Shown here in pieces: positions 1 to 7,983 of a stretch of 64,000 bases of DNA. Within the stretch, counting starts at the first letter, position 1, and each line of letters starts with the position of its first letter. The position numbers and the translations under genes are program-made. Location of the stretch: assembly GCF_000445125.1 (NCBI RefSeq), contig NZ_ATHL01000011.1, positions 17,077 through 81,076 on the forward strand. The letters run 5' to 3'. This DNA comes from Novosphingobium lindaniclasticum LE124 (GTDB lineage Bacteria > Pseudomonadota > Alphaproteobacteria > Sphingomonadales > Sphingomonadaceae). The notes under the pieces were generated by a model. The model was not told the DNA's origin, searched no databases, and worked only from the letters and a program-made list of their open reading frames with translations.

Positions 1-1
1 G

Positions 2-55
2 ATCGAAGTCGGCCGTAACGGCAAGGCCTCGGCCGTCAACCTGAAGTCGGCCTGA
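2..55 (+). CDS. Cold-shock domain protein, C-terminal fragment
   Basis: Only the last 17 codons and a TGA stop lie in the window. They read IEVGRNGKASAVNLKSA, which resembles the last strand of a CspA-type cold-shock (OB-fold, RNA-binding) protein, where a G-[KR]-x-[SA]-A-x-N-L ending is usual. A strong intrinsic terminator follows 48 bases later, as expected for a short monocistronic gene. The call rests on a very short stretch, so another protein with a similar tail is possible. Confidence 0.55.
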   Translation: MEVGRNGKASAVNLKSA

Positions 56-102
56 TTTTCAGCCGATTGCGCCGGCCGCTCATGCCCGCCGGCGTGACAT
101 GG

Positions 103-138
103 AAAACCCCCGCAGGCTGAAGCCGACGGGGGTTTTTT
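103..138 (+). terminator. Intrinsic terminator of the cold-shock gene
   Basis: The arm AAAACCCCCG (103-112) pairs with CGGGGGTTTT (127-136), and a run of six T follows the stem. The A-run on the left arm also makes it workable for transcription coming from the small minus-strand gene at 164-313. Confidence 0.8.
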
Positions 139-163
139 CATGTGCTTGTCGAAAGGCGGACGG

Positions 164-313
164 TCAGTCGACCATGGCGGCGACGATGCGCTGCAAATCC
201 TGCCTTGAAAGCGCTCCCTGCGCCACCTCGCGCCGGTAACCGGCAGAAGCGAGGGGGAAGGAGCGGGATACTGCGTGGACGCGCTTGAAGGCGTCCGGTC
301 TATGGTAAGTCAT
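164..313 (-). CDS. Small conserved-looking hypothetical protein (49 aa)
   Basis: This 49-residue frame starts MTYHRPDAFKRVHAVSRSF and ends RIVAAMVD. It has an ATG at 313 with a good ribosome-binding site (AAGGAA, six bases upstream) and lies 36 bases downstream of infA on the same strand, so it is probably co-transcribed with it. The product is basic, with two likely amphipathic helices, and has no signal peptide or recognisable domain. The function is unknown. Support is the ribosome-binding site, the spacing and the clean stop just before the shared terminator. Confidence 0.5.
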   Translation of the reverse strand: MTYHRPDAFKRVHAVSRSFPLASAGYRREVAQGALSRQDLQRIVAAMVD

Positions 314-349
314 CTATTCCTTATGGGCGGCTCAAGGCCGCACCTTTGT

Positions 350-619
350 TTATCTTTTGAAATTGCTACGGCGCTTGGGCGGGCCGCCAGCCTGTCCGGG
401 AGTACGTTCGCGGAACACGATCCGGCCCTTGGTCAGATCGTAAGGCGTCATTTCGACGTGCACACGGTCACCCACGACCGAGCGGATGCGGAACTTGCGC
501 ATCTTGCCCGCGGTGTAGGCGATGATCCGGTGCTCGTTGTCGAGCACCACAGCGAAACGTCCGTCGGGAAGGATTTCTTCGATGAAACCCTCCATGGTCA
601 GCAGTTCTTCCTTGGCCAA
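350..619 (-). CDS. infA: Translation initiation factor IF-1
   Basis: An S1/OB-fold protein of 89 aa that binds the 30S A site during initiation. The start [11 protein letters not shown], the core [20 protein letters not shown], the GKMRKFRIR stretch and [13 protein letters not shown] match IF-1 throughout. It is longer than the 72-aa E. coli protein because of a basic C-terminal extension ([15 protein letters not shown]), which is common in alphaproteobacteria. The ATG at 619 begins the family's usual N-terminus. It is followed by the 49-aa gene in the same direction. Confidence 0.96.
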   Translation of the reverse strand: MAKEELLTMEGFIEEILPDGRFAVVLDNEHRIIAYTAGKMRKFRIRSVVGDRVHVEMTPYDLTKGRIVFRERTPGQAGGPPKRRSNFKR

Positions 620-798
620 TGCATCCAGTCCGAAAAAAGGGTTGCCCCAAAGCTGCCGCGCGGGAGGCGCGAATCGGCCTTGAGGGCCAGACAGCTGAAA
701 TGGGGAGAAGAGACCGCACGAGGCAGCCTTCAGTTCCCGTCGCAGGCGACGTAGCTCCGCCTATATAGAGTATATCGCGAAAAATGCAAGTCGGGCAC

Positions 799-1347
799 TT
801 AGACCGAGATTTCGCGCCACTCTCCGGGTTGCAGTCCATCGAGCGCCCAGGCACCGATGCGCTGGCGCACCAGCCGCAGCGTCGGATGGCCGACGGCAGC
901 GGTCATGCGGCGGACCTGGCGGTTGCGGCCTTCGGTAATGGTCAGTTCGATCCAGCAGTCCGCTACGGTCTTGCGAAACCGCACCGGAGGATTGCGCGGC
1001 CAAAGCTGCGGGTCCTCGATCCGCCGCGCCGAGGCCGGGAGGGTCGGGCCGTCGTTCAGCATGACGCCCTTGCGTAGCGCGTCCAGCGCCGCCTCGTCCG
1101 GCTCGCCCTCCACTTGCGCAAGGTAGGTCTTGGCGGTCTTGAAGCGGGGGTCGGAAATCCGCGACTGGAGGCGGCCGTCGTCGGTGAGCAGCAGCAGCCC
1201 CTCGCTGTCGCGGTCGAGCCGTCCGGCGGGGTAGACGCCCGGAATGTCGATGAAATCCGACAGCGTCGCGCGCGGCGTGGGCGAGCGCGCATCGGTGAAC
1301 TGCGAGAGAACGTCGTAGGGCTTGTTGAACAGGATGAGGCGCGCCAT
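799..1347 (-). CDS. Ribosomal large-subunit pseudouridine synthase, RsuA/RluB/RluE type
   Basis: A 182-aa enzyme that isomerises a specific uridine in rRNA to pseudouridine. The N-terminus [16 protein letters not shown] is the usual first strand, and the catalytic-loop motif [17 protein letters not shown] carries the active-site Asp (RLD). The C-terminal [10 protein letters not shown] matches the conserved basic motif of the family. It has no N-terminal S4 domain, which with the short length favours the RluE-like subgroup. The exact target nucleotide cannot be assigned from sequence alone. Confidence 0.9.
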   Translation of the reverse strand: MARLILFNKPYDVLSQFTDARSPTPRATLSDFIDIPGVYPAGRLDRDSEGLLLLTDDGRLQSRISDPRFKTAKTYLAQVEGEPDEAALDALRKGVMLNDGPTLPASARRIEDPQLWPRNPPVRFRKTVADCWIELTITEGRNRQVRRMTAAVGHPTLRLVRQRIGAWALDGLQPGEWREISV

Positions 1348-1406
1348 GGGCCTTGCCCTAGCAGCGCGCCTCTTGCGTTCCTAGCGGTCCGTTCAGGGCA
1401 GCCAGT

Positions 1407-2390
1407 TCAGTGAACGATCTTCGGCTCTTCGCCCCGAGTCTTCCAGAGCGACCACCCCACCCCGCCCGCAATCAGCGCCAGGGTCACGCCCAGGCTGATC
1501 AGCGGCGGGAACTTGGCACCGCCGAGCAGGAAGTCGGCCACCAGGATCTTCGCGCCGATGAACACCAGGACAAGCGCCAGCGCATACTTCAGATAGTGGA
1601 AGCGGTGCACCATGGCCGCCAGTGCGAAGTAGAGCGCGCGCAGGCCCAGGATCGCCATGATGTTCGAAGTGTAGACGATGAAGGTGTCCGTGGTGATCGA
1701 GAAGATCGCCGGCACCGAGTCGACCGCGAACACCAGGTCGGCGAGGTTGATCACTACCAGCGCCAGGAACAGCGGCGTCGCGGCCCACACCAGCTTGCCG
1801 GCAGCATTGCGCTCACGCACGAAGAAGTGTTCGCCGTAATGGGCCTTGGTCACGCGCATGTGGCGCGAGATCCAGCGGATCACCGGGTTGTTGCCGATGT
1901 CCGGATCCTGCTCCTTGGCGAAGAGCATCTTGACGCCGGTAAACACCAGGAACGCGGCGAAGATATACATCACCCAATGCGCCTGCGAGACAAGCGCCAC
2001 GCCGCCCGCGATCATCAGCCCGCGCAGCACGATCACCGCCATGATGCCCCAGAGCAGGGCGCGATACTGGTATTTGGGCGCGATCGCGAAGAAGCCGAAG
2101 ATCATCGAGATCACGAAGACGTTGTCGATCGAGAGCGCCTTCTCGATGAAGTAGCCGGTGAAGTAGGCGATGCCGTCTTCCGAGCCCTTGGCCCACCAGA
2201 CCCAGCCGCCGAAGGCCATGGCGATGGCGATGTAGAACATCGAGAGCTTCAGCGATTCGCCGATGCCCATCTCGCGGTCCTCCTTGTGCAGGAAGCCGAG
2301 ATCGAAGGCGGTGAGTACGAAGACGAGGCCGGCGAAAGCCAGCCAGAACCATGTCGGGGTTCCCAACAGGTCATGAAAGAGGAAGTCCAC
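1407..2390 (-). CDS. TerC family integral membrane protein (Alx-like)
   Basis: A 327-aa polytopic inner-membrane protein with about eight or nine hydrophobic segments. TerC hallmarks are visible: acidic residues inside membrane helices (FDLGFL near residue 30, SIDNVFVIS near 88, FAVDSVPAIF near 220). Members are linked to metal-ion efflux (manganese for Alx) or loading of exported metalloproteins. It starts with GTG at 2390 behind AGGAG. The preceding gene is a small DUF465 protein 72 bases upstream, with a strong GC hairpin in between that could influence expression. Confidence 0.9.
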   Translation of the reverse strand: MDFLFHDLLGTPTWFWLAFAGLVFVLTAFDLGFLHKEDREMGIGESLKLSMFYIAIAMAFGGWVWWAKGSEDGIAYFTGYFIEKALSIDNVFVISMIFGFFAIAPKYQYRALLWGIMAVIVLRGLMIAGGVALVSQAHWVMYIFAAFLVFTGVKMLFAKEQDPDIGNNPVIRWISRHMRVTKAHYGEHFFVRERNAAGKLVWAATPLFLALVVINLADLVFAVDSVPAIFSITTDTFIVYTSNIMAILGLRALYFALAAMVHRFHYLKYALALVLVFIGAKILVADFLLGGAKFPPLISLGVTLALIAGGVGWSLWKTRGEEPKIVH

Positions 2391-2421
2391 GGGGTGCTCC
2401 TGAAGCGATGGAAAACAGGAA

Positions 2422-2457
2422 GCGCCGGCGCGAAAATGGGGGGGAACGCGCCGGCGC
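2422..2457 (-). promoter_or_regulatory. GC-rich inverted repeat in the TerC leader
   Basis: The 11-base arm GCGCCGGCGCG (2422-2432) is repeated as its complement at 2447-2457 around a 14-base loop containing seven consecutive G. In the minus-strand transcript it would form a very stable stem about 30 bases before the GTG start of the TerC gene. No U-run follows, so it is more likely a processing, stability or attenuation element than a terminator. It does not match a yybP-ykoY riboswitch by eye. Confidence 0.45.
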
Positions 2458-2462
2458 GAGGG

Positions 2463-2648
2463 TTACAGACCGCGTGTCGCGATTGCTGGGGGGAGGTGCA
2501 ATCGCGCGAGTCTGCCCCTGAACTCCTGTTTCAGTCTCTTCAGTCTCGCGATCTCCAGGGGATCGGCGAAACGTCTGCCCTGCGCGAGGCGCAGCAGGGC
2601 GTCGAGCTTCTGGTGTCGCTCCAACAGGCGGAACATAAAATCGGTCAT
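2463..2648 (-). CDS. DUF465 (YdcH-like) small helical protein
   Basis: A 61-aa protein with the DUF465 pattern: a helix RLLERHQKLDALLRLA, a short turn FADPLEIARLKRLKQ, and a second helix ending LARL. Family members form a two-helix hairpin of unknown function and often occur as small stand-alone genes. The ATG at 2648 follows AGGGA at six bases. It is probably transcribed together with the TerC gene downstream. Confidence 0.7.
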   Translation of the reverse strand: MTDFMFRLLERHQKLDALLRLAQGRRFADPLEIARLKRLKQEFRGRLARLHLPPAIATRGL

Positions 2649-2875
2649 CTCAAATCCCTATCGAACTGGAATGGGTTCGATCGGGTGAGCCGGCAGGTTC
2701 CTGTTGCCTGAGCTTTACGGGGGGTGGATGGGTCCCCGGAACCTGCATCGGTTTCACCCGATGCGGTCCGACATCACGCAGCATTCCCAAGGAAGACGCT
2801 GCGCCAGAGGGGCCCGGCCCGCGCACCCTTGATAGCCCCGGCCGCGCCGATTTTCAACCCTTCGCGGCCACGGGC

Positions 2876-2914
2876 TTGACGGCGCCCTTCCCGTTGATAT
2901 TAATGTGATATCAC
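2876..2914 (+). promoter_or_regulatory. Promoter with overlapping palindromic operator for the SPFH operon
   Basis: A -35 like TTGACG (2876-2881) and a -10 like TATTAA (2898-2903) are separated by 16 bases. Overlapping and following the -10 is the perfect palindrome GTGATATCAC (2905-2914). TGATAT occurs twice, at 2895-2900 and 2906-2911, one helical turn (11 bp) apart. The placement suits a repressor, and the operon encodes a ribbon-helix-helix protein that could be that repressor. The promoter and regulator assignments are inferences. Confidence 0.55.
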
Positions 2915-2933
2915 TTTTTTGGAGGGCAGCCCG

Positions 2934-3845
2934 ATGATCGACCCGCATCTTCCGATCAATTCCAGCCGCGAAAACAAGGCGTCCAGCATGAGCGGCTATC
3001 TGATGCTGCTGGTCTTTCTGGCCGTGCTGGCGGCGATCATTCTGGCCGTGTTCTCCCTAACCAGCGTCGGATCCAGTCCCGGCGCCGTGCTGGGCATGTT
3101 CGCCTTCATCATCCCCGCCTTCGCCGCCGAAGTGCTGATCGCTGCGGGCTTCTACATGATCCAGCCGAATCAGGCGGCGGCGATCACCCTGTTCGGCAGC
3201 TATCGCGGCACCGACCGCACGGCCGGGCTGCGCTGGGTCTGGCCCTGGATGGCCAAGCGCAAGATCTCCGTCCGCGCGAACAACGTCGTGTCGGAAAAGC
3301 TCAAGGTGAACGACTTGCGAGGCAATCCGATCGAGATCGCCACCAATGTCGTCTGGCGCGTCGCCGACACGGCCCAGGCGCTCTATGACGTGGACGACTA
3401 CAAGGCTTTCGTGAACGTGCAGATCGAAGCGGCGGTGCGCTCGATCGGCTCGCGCTATGCCTATGACGATGTCGAGGATGCCGAGATCACCCTGCGCGGC
3501 AGCCACGAGCAGGTGAATGCCGAACTCCGTACCGAACTGATCGCGCGCCTGCAGGTCGCCGGGATCACCGTGGACGAGTGCGGCCTCACCCACCTGGCCT
3601 ATGCGCCCGAGATCGCCGGCGCCATGCTCCGCCGCCAGCAGGCCGAAGCAGTGATCGCCGCCCGCCGCAAGCTGGTGGAAGGCGCGGTGTCGATGGTCGA
3701 GATGGCGCTCTCGCAGCTCTCGGAGAAGAACGTGGTCGAACTCGACGACGAACGCCGTGCGGCGATGGTCTCCAACCTCATGGTCGTGCTCTGCGGCGAG
3801 CGGGACACCCAGCCGGTCGTGAACACCGGCACACTCTACCAGTAG
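2934..3845 (+). CDS. SPFH/band-7 domain membrane protein
   Basis: A 303-aa protein with two N-terminal hydrophobic segments (roughly residues 20-45 and 50-75) and then an SPFH/prohibitin-homology domain (from about [17 protein letters not shown] to the helical region ending with the AEAVIAARR repeats). Family members are membrane-anchored oligomeric scaffolds of lipid microdomains or protease regulators. The ATG at 2934 is chosen because GGAGGG lies seven bases upstream; a TTG at 2919 would start before that site. It heads an operon with an RHH protein and a small membrane protein. Confidence 0.88.
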   Translation: MIDPHLPINSSRENKASSMSGYLMLLVFLAVLAAIILAVFSLTSVGSSPGAVLGMFAFIIPAFAAEVLIAAGFYMIQPNQAAAITLFGSYRGTDRTAGLRWVWPWMAKRKISVRANNVVSEKLKVNDLRGNPIEIATNVVWRVADTAQALYDVDDYKAFVNVQIEAAVRSIGSRYAYDDVEDAEITLRGSHEQVNAELRTELIARLQVAGITVDECGLTHLAYAPEIAGAMLRRQQAEAVIAARRKLVEGAVSMVEMALSQLSEKNVVELDDERRAAMVSNLMVVLCGERDTQPVVNTGTLYQ

Positions 3846-3858
3846 GGATCGCGGGCGG

Positions 3859-4080
3859 ATGGCGAGTCCCGGCAAGAAGGCGTTCGCCCTGCGGCTCGAC
3901 CCGGCGCTGCACGAAGCGCTGGAGCGCTGCGCCGCGGCCGACTTCCGCTCGGTCAATGCCCAGGTCGAAGTGCTGCTGCGCGAGGCGCTCGCCCGGCGCG
4001 GCGTGACAGTGGACCTCAGCCCCCCTGCCCGCCGCGGCCGGCCGCCCGCTGCACCGGACAGTCCAGGAGACGAGGGATGA
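3859..4080 (+). CDS. Arc-like ribbon-helix-helix DNA-binding protein
   Basis: A 73-aa protein whose first 45 residues (KKAFALRLDPALHEALERC, then ADFRSVNAQVEVLLREAL) match the RHH fold: one beta strand followed by two helices with the conserved S-x-N turn. The tail is Pro/Arg rich and probably disordered. It lies 13 bases after the SPFH gene and overlaps the next gene by ATGA. It is a good candidate to bind the palindrome GTGATATCAC in the operon promoter. It lacks an obvious toxin partner, so a toxin-antitoxin role is not supported. Confidence 0.78.
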   Translation: MASPGKKAFALRLDPALHEALERCAAADFRSVNAQVEVLLREALARRGVTVDLSPPARRGRPPAAPDSPGDEG

Positions 4081-4673
4081 CGCAGGAACCGGTTAAGGAC
4101 CGCGCCCTACCCCAGCCCTGGTTCGCGCGCCGCCGTCCAGGCTGGGTCATCGGCATGCCGATAGCCTGGCAGGGGTGGCTCCTCCTGGCCAGCTATCTGG
4201 CCCTGCTGGCCGGGATCAAGGCGCTCGACCATTCCGGCTGGGCCGCGGGCAAGCCGATCGCTTTCGCGCTGTTCCTGCCCCTGACGGCGATCTTCCTGGT
4301 GGTGGCCGGAAAACGGACGCCGCGCAGAACCGATCGCATCGAAACCGACATCAAGGAAGCTGTAGCCATGTCCACCCAAGACACTCTGTTCGTTTGCCAC
4401 CGAAGGGGTTGGCGGTTCTATTGCCAGCCGCGCGGCAAGGCGGGCTGGCTGGCCCTCCTGGCCTGGACGCTGCCGCTGCTGCCGTTTTCGCTGGTGTTCG
4501 CCTGGCTGCTCCTGCGCCTGCCAGAAAGCATCGTGGTCATCGCCGTCGCTTTCACGCTAATGATGCTGCTGTGGACGGCCGCCATGACGTTCTGGATCGC
4601 GAGCCGTAGCGAGATGGTGGATTTGCGCGCGGGGTCGAAACCGGAGAGCTCCAGCCGCAAGCCCCGTTCGTAA
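4077..4673 (+). CDS. Hypothetical four-helix membrane protein
   Basis: A 198-aa protein that overlaps the RHH stop codon (ATGA), so it is translationally coupled to it. Hydrophobic segments lie near residues 30-45, 58-75, 122-143 and 147-170. A cytosolic loop of about 45 residues contains the CHRRGWRFYCQP stretch with two cysteines. The family is not recognised. As the third gene of the SPFH operon it probably works with that scaffold at the inner membrane, but this is inference from position only. Confidence 0.6.
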   Translation: MTQEPVKDRALPQPWFARRRPGWVIGMPIAWQGWLLLASYLALLAGIKALDHSGWAAGKPIAFALFLPLTAIFLVVAGKRTPRRTDRIETDIKEAVAMSTQDTLFVCHRRGWRFYCQPRGKAGWLALLAWTLPLLPFSLVFAWLLLRLPESIVVIAVAFTLMMLLWTAAMTFWIASRSEMVDLRAGSKPESSSRKPRS

Positions 4674-4752
4674 GCGCGATCGGCCTGTCCCGCCGTGGGA
4701 CGTAGCGAAAAGGCGGTGCAGCGTTCCGCCGGGCGGGCGCTAGACCTGAAGC

Positions 4753-5733
4753 ATGAACCGCTCGCTTCGACTCGCCCCCGCCCCTGCCTCGCTCCTGGCC
4801 GCGCTGTTCGCCGGCTCCCTGTTCGTCGCCATGCCAGCCGCGACCTCGTTCAGCCAGACGTCGGGAGTCGCTCCCTACACCGTGATGGAAACGGGACGCA
4901 GCTTCGCGCGGCTTCAGGACGCGGTGGACGCGATCGGCGACGGCAGCGGCACCATCCGCTTCGCCTCGCTGCGCTTCTCCGACTGCGCGGTGCAGAGCCA
5001 AGGCGAGATCACCTACCGTGCCGAGGTCCCCGGCCAGTCCATACTCGACGGCAAGGCTTGCGAGGACAAGGCGGCGCTGGTGCTGCGCGGGCGCGGCGCC
5101 CGGATCGAGGGCATGGTCTTCGCCAACATCCGCGTTCCCGACAAGAACGGCGCCGGCGTCCGGCTTGAGCACGGCAACCTCTCGGTCTCGCAGGCCTGGT
5201 TTCGCGACAGCGAACAGGGCCTGCTCAGCGGCGAGGATCCGCAGGGCACGATCCGGATCGACAAGTCCACCTTCACCCGGCTGGGCACCTGCGAGGGTTC
5301 GGGCTGCGCGCATTCGGTCTACGTCGGCAACTATGGCGCTCTCACGATCACCCGCAGCCGCTTCGAGGCGGGCAGTGGCGGCCACTATGTGAAGAGCCGC
5401 GCGGCTCACGTCGAGGTGCTGGATTCGAGCTTCGACGATTCGGCCGGCCGGGCCACGAACTACATGATCGACCTTCCCGAAGGCGCGACCGGGCGCATCG
5501 CCGGTAACTGGTTCGTGCAGGGGCCGGACAAGGAGAACTACTCCGCCTTCATCGCCGTGGCCGCCGAGCATCGCAGCCACCCCTCGGCAGGTCTTGGGGT
5601 GGAGCGCAATAACGCGCGCTTCGCTCCGGGGGTGGACCGTCGCAGCACCTTTGTCGCCGACTGGTCCGGCGAGCCGCTGAAGCTGGGCGAGAACACGCTC
5701 GGCTCGGGAATTGCAGGGTTCGAGAAGCGCTGA
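4753..5733 (+). CDS. Secreted right-handed parallel beta-helix protein
   Basis: A 326-aa protein with a signal peptide (about residues 1-35, cleaving near AATSFSQ) and then short imperfect repeats of alternating hydrophobic strands and Asn/Asp/Gly turns (for example ARIEGMVFANIRV, GTIRIDKSTFTRL, GALTITRSRFEAG, AHVEVLDSSFDDS). This is the signature of right-handed parallel beta-helix folds such as those in polysaccharide lyases and adhesins. Two cysteine pairs (ASLRFSDC...GKAC and TCEGSGC) may form disulfides. No catalytic residues can be assigned, so substrate and function are unknown. It is probably periplasmic or extracellular. Confidence 0.7.
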   Translation: MNRSLRLAPAPASLLAALFAGSLFVAMPAATSFSQTSGVAPYTVMETGRSFARLQDAVDAIGDGSGTIRFASLRFSDCAVQSQGEITYRAEVPGQSILDGKACEDKAALVLRGRGARIEGMVFANIRVPDKNGAGVRLEHGNLSVSQAWFRDSEQGLLSGEDPQGTIRIDKSTFTRLGTCEGSGCAHSVYVGNYGALTITRSRFEAGSGGHYVKSRAAHVEVLDSSFDDSAGRATNYMIDLPEGATGRIAGNWFVQGPDKENYSAFIAVAAEHRSHPSAGLGVERNNARFAPGVDRRSTFVADWSGEPLKLGENTLGSGIAGFEKR

Positions 5734-5836
5734 GGGTAGTGGCGCGTTCCCGGTGTGGGGTGCGAACAGTCCTTGACGAATGCGTCTGTTCACGCGCCCG
5801 CTATGAACGATGGTGGGGTGTGGCTCCCACCCTGCG

Positions 5837-6811
5837 TTACAGGATGTGCCCAGTGCGGTCCCGCTTGGTGTCCAGATAACGGGCATTGTGCGGGTTGGGC
5901 GGCAACTGGTGCGGCACGCGTTCGACCACCTCGACTCCCACACCCTCCAGCGCGGCGACTTTGGCCGGATTGTTCGTCATGAGGCGGATCGACGAGACCC
6001 CCAGCAGATCCAGCATCCGCGCAGCCACCGGAAAATCGCGCGCCTCGGTCGGCAGGCCCAGGCGGTTGTTGGCGTCCACCGTATCGTAGCCGATGTCCTG
6101 CAGGCGATAGGCCCGCAGCTTGTTGATGAGGCCGATGCCGCGCCCTTCCTGGCGCAAGTAGAGCAATACGCCCCAGCCGCCGGCCTTCGCCTCCTCGGCC
6201 ATGGCGCGCAGCGCGGCATTCAGTTGCGGGCCGCAGTCGCACTTGAGGCTGCCGAGAATGTCGCCGGTCAGGCATTCGGAATGGAGCCGCACCAGCGGCG
6301 CACGGTCGCCGTCCTGCGTCCCGATCACCAGCGCGACATGCTCGCGCAAGTCGTCCAGTGAGCGGAACGCGACGATTTCCGCCTCCTCACAGGCGGCTAC
6401 CGGCAGGCGTGCACGGGACGCTATTCCCAAGCGGCCGGTGTCCTTCCATTCGGCGAGATCGGCGGGAGAGACCGCCTGCGCTTCGCTCACCCTATCGGGC
6501 GAGACCAGGAAAGCCGGAAGGATGCCTGCGAGGCGCGCCAGTTCCATGGCCGTGCAGGCCAGGTCGATGTCCTCGATGTGCTCCGCCGCGAAGGGGCCTT
6601 TCATCGGGTGCGCCAGATCGAGCGCCGGATCGGCCACCGCGCGCGCGGTTTCGAGATCGAAAGCCTCGGCCGCGCGGATCAGTACCGGCGCTTCCGGCAC
6701 GGCCGCCTCGCGCTGGTTGGCAAGCTTGAGAGTCGCCGCCCGCGCCGCCGAGATCAGCATGCGCGGTGCCGTGACGCCCGGAGCGAAGCCGGTTTCCGCC
6801 GGGAGCAGCAC
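5837..6811 (-). CDS. ribA: GTP cyclohydrolase II
   Basis: Opens GTP to form the first intermediate of riboflavin synthesis. Present are the substrate region RLHSECLTGDILGSLKCDCG with the three zinc-binding cysteines (C-x10-C-x-C), the catalytic segment YLRQEGRGIGLINKLRAY, and the C-terminal LMTNNPAK motif. The only standard start, GTG at 6811, would drop an upstream in-frame stretch (RVALALDALRHGWPV) that looks like the genuine N-terminus. An in-frame CTG at 6922-6920 overlaps the xthA stop (CTGA) behind a GGAG, and would give 361 aa. The true start is therefore uncertain. It lies in an operon with xthA. Confidence 0.9.
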   Translation of the reverse strand: MLLPAETGFAPGVTAPRMLISAARAATLKLANQREAAVPEAPVLIRAAEAFDLETARAVADPALDLAHPMKGPFAAEHIEDIDLACTAMELARLAGILPAFLVSPDRVSEAQAVSPADLAEWKDTGRLGIASRARLPVAACEEAEIVAFRSLDDLREHVALVIGTQDGDRAPLVRLHSECLTGDILGSLKCDCGPQLNAALRAMAEEAKAGGWGVLLYLRQEGRGIGLINKLRAYRLQDIGYDTVDANNRLGLPTEARDFPVAARMLDLLGVSSIRLMTNNPAKVAALEGVGVEVVERVPHQLPPNPHNARYLDTKRDRTGHIL

Positions 6812-6918
6812 GGCCCCCTCGCCTACGCGTACCGGCCAGCCATGGCGCAGCGCGTCCAGCGCCAGCGCGACCCGGCGCGCACCTGCGGAAGGCAGGACCT
6901 GCTCCGGCGAAGGGGGGC

Positions 6919-7707
6919 TCAGAGTTCGAACTCCGTGATCAGCGGGATGTGGTCGCTCGGCTGTTCCCAGCGCCGGGTTTCCTCCACGAGGCTATGCGCC
7001 CGCGCCTGCCTGGCGAGATCGGGGGAAGCCCACATGTGATCGAGGCGGCGGCCCTGGTCCTTCTGGCGCCAGTAGCTGCGATAGGACCACCAGGAATAAT
7101 TGCGCTCCGGGGCCGGAATGAACTGGCGGCCGAGATCGACCCAGCCATGGGCATCGCGGAAGCGGGCCAGCGTCTCCACCTCGATCGGCGTGTGGCTGAC
7201 GACCTTGAGCAAGGCCTTGTGATTGTAGACGTCGGATTCGAGCGGGGCGATGTTGAAGTCGCCGACGATCAGTGTGGGCCGGTCGATCTTGTCCGCCCAG
7301 CGCGTCATCCGCTCGAGGAAATCCAGCTTCTGGCCGAACTTCAGGTTCACCGCGCGATCGGCGATGTCGCCGCCGGCGGGGATGTAGACGTTCTCCAGGA
7401 TCATGCCCTGCCCCGCGCCCTGAAGCTCCACCCCGACATGCCGCGCCTCGCCGTTGTCCTGCCAGTCGTAGCGGCTGAACTCGGTGAACGGCACCCGGCT
7501 GACGGTGGCGACGCCGTGATAACCCTTCTGCCCGTGGATCGCCCGGTGGGTATAGCCGAGTCGTTCGAACATCTCGTGCGGGAACAGGTTCTCGGCCACC
7601 TTGATTTCCTGCAGGCAGAGAACGTCCGGCGATTGCTCGGTCAGGAAACGCTCGACCTGATCGATACGAAGGCGGACGGAATTGATGTTCCAGGTGGCAA
7701 TCTTCAT
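6919..7707 (-). CDS. xthA: Exodeoxyribonuclease III (AP endonuclease)
   Basis: A 262-aa Mg-dependent enzyme of the exonuclease-endonuclease-phosphatase family, which cuts 5' of abasic sites and removes 3' blocks. MKIATWNINSVRLR, LCLQEIKV (metal-binding Glu), the Tyr-containing ENVYIPAGGD, GDFNIAP and the C-terminal SDHIPLI with the catalytic Asp-His are all present. The ATG at 7707 is chosen because it begins the universal N-terminus; the frame is open for 30 more codons upstream, but those residues are unlike the family. ribA follows directly. Confidence 0.95.
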   Translation of the reverse strand: MKIATWNINSVRLRIDQVERFLTEQSPDVLCLQEIKVAENLFPHEMFERLGYTHRAIHGQKGYHGVATVSRVPFTEFSRYDWQDNGEARHVGVELQGAGQGMILENVYIPAGGDIADRAVNLKFGQKLDFLERMTRWADKIDRPTLIVGDFNIAPLESDVYNHKALLKVVSHTPIEVETLARFRDAHGWVDLGRQFIPAPERNYSWWSYRSYWRQKDQGRRLDHMWASPDLARQARAHSLVEETRRWEQPSDHIPLITEFEL

Positions 7708-7799
7708 GCCGCAGCCAATAGGCATCCGATCCCGCGATTGCCAGAGGCGGCGATGAAAACTGCTCATTGTCCCCCTCCCCCAAAGGCAGCAACCCACCC

Positions 7800-7945
7800 T
7801 TTTTCTGGCTGATTTTTTCGTCCGGCGGGAGCGAGAATGCTGCCGATCGAGAACCGGAGCGGAGCGGCCTTAATGGCCGTGAGCACCGGAAGCGCAGAGC
7901 GGTAGCGTTCGCAGCCCCGCTGGGCGGAAAAGGCAGCCAGAAAAA
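7800..7945. repeat. Structured inverted-repeat element, 146 bp
   Basis: A perfect 12-bp terminal inverted repeat (TTTTTCTGGCTG at 7800-7811, CAGCCAGAAAAA at 7934-7945) encloses a GC-rich interior. The interior has its own hairpin, CGGCC-TTAAT-GGCCG (7865-7879), flanked by two GAGCACCGG/GAACCGGAG-like segments. It encodes no convincing protein. It could be a dispersed intergenic repeat or a structured RNA. It lies between the xthA start and the terminator of the candidate small RNA. Confidence 0.5.
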
Positions 7946-7983
7946 ACAAAAACCCTCGGTCCGGGGGCAGAGGACCGAGGGTT
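7940..7983 (-). terminator. Strong intrinsic terminator
   Basis: A perfect 12-bp stem AACCCTCGGTCC (7951-7962) / GGACCGAGGGTT (7972-7983) is followed on the minus strand by TTTGTTTTTT. It ends the candidate small RNA and any read-through from lolA. Confidence 0.88.

Noticed and set aside
2391..2462. yybP-ykoY manganese riboswitch before the TerC gene
   Set aside because: The spacer is too short and lacks the conserved junction sequence; only a simple GC hairpin is seen.
3859..4673. Toxin-antitoxin pair (RHH plus following gene)
   Set aside because: The following gene is a 198-aa four-helix membrane protein with no toxin features, and the SPFH gene precedes both. A regulator role fits better.
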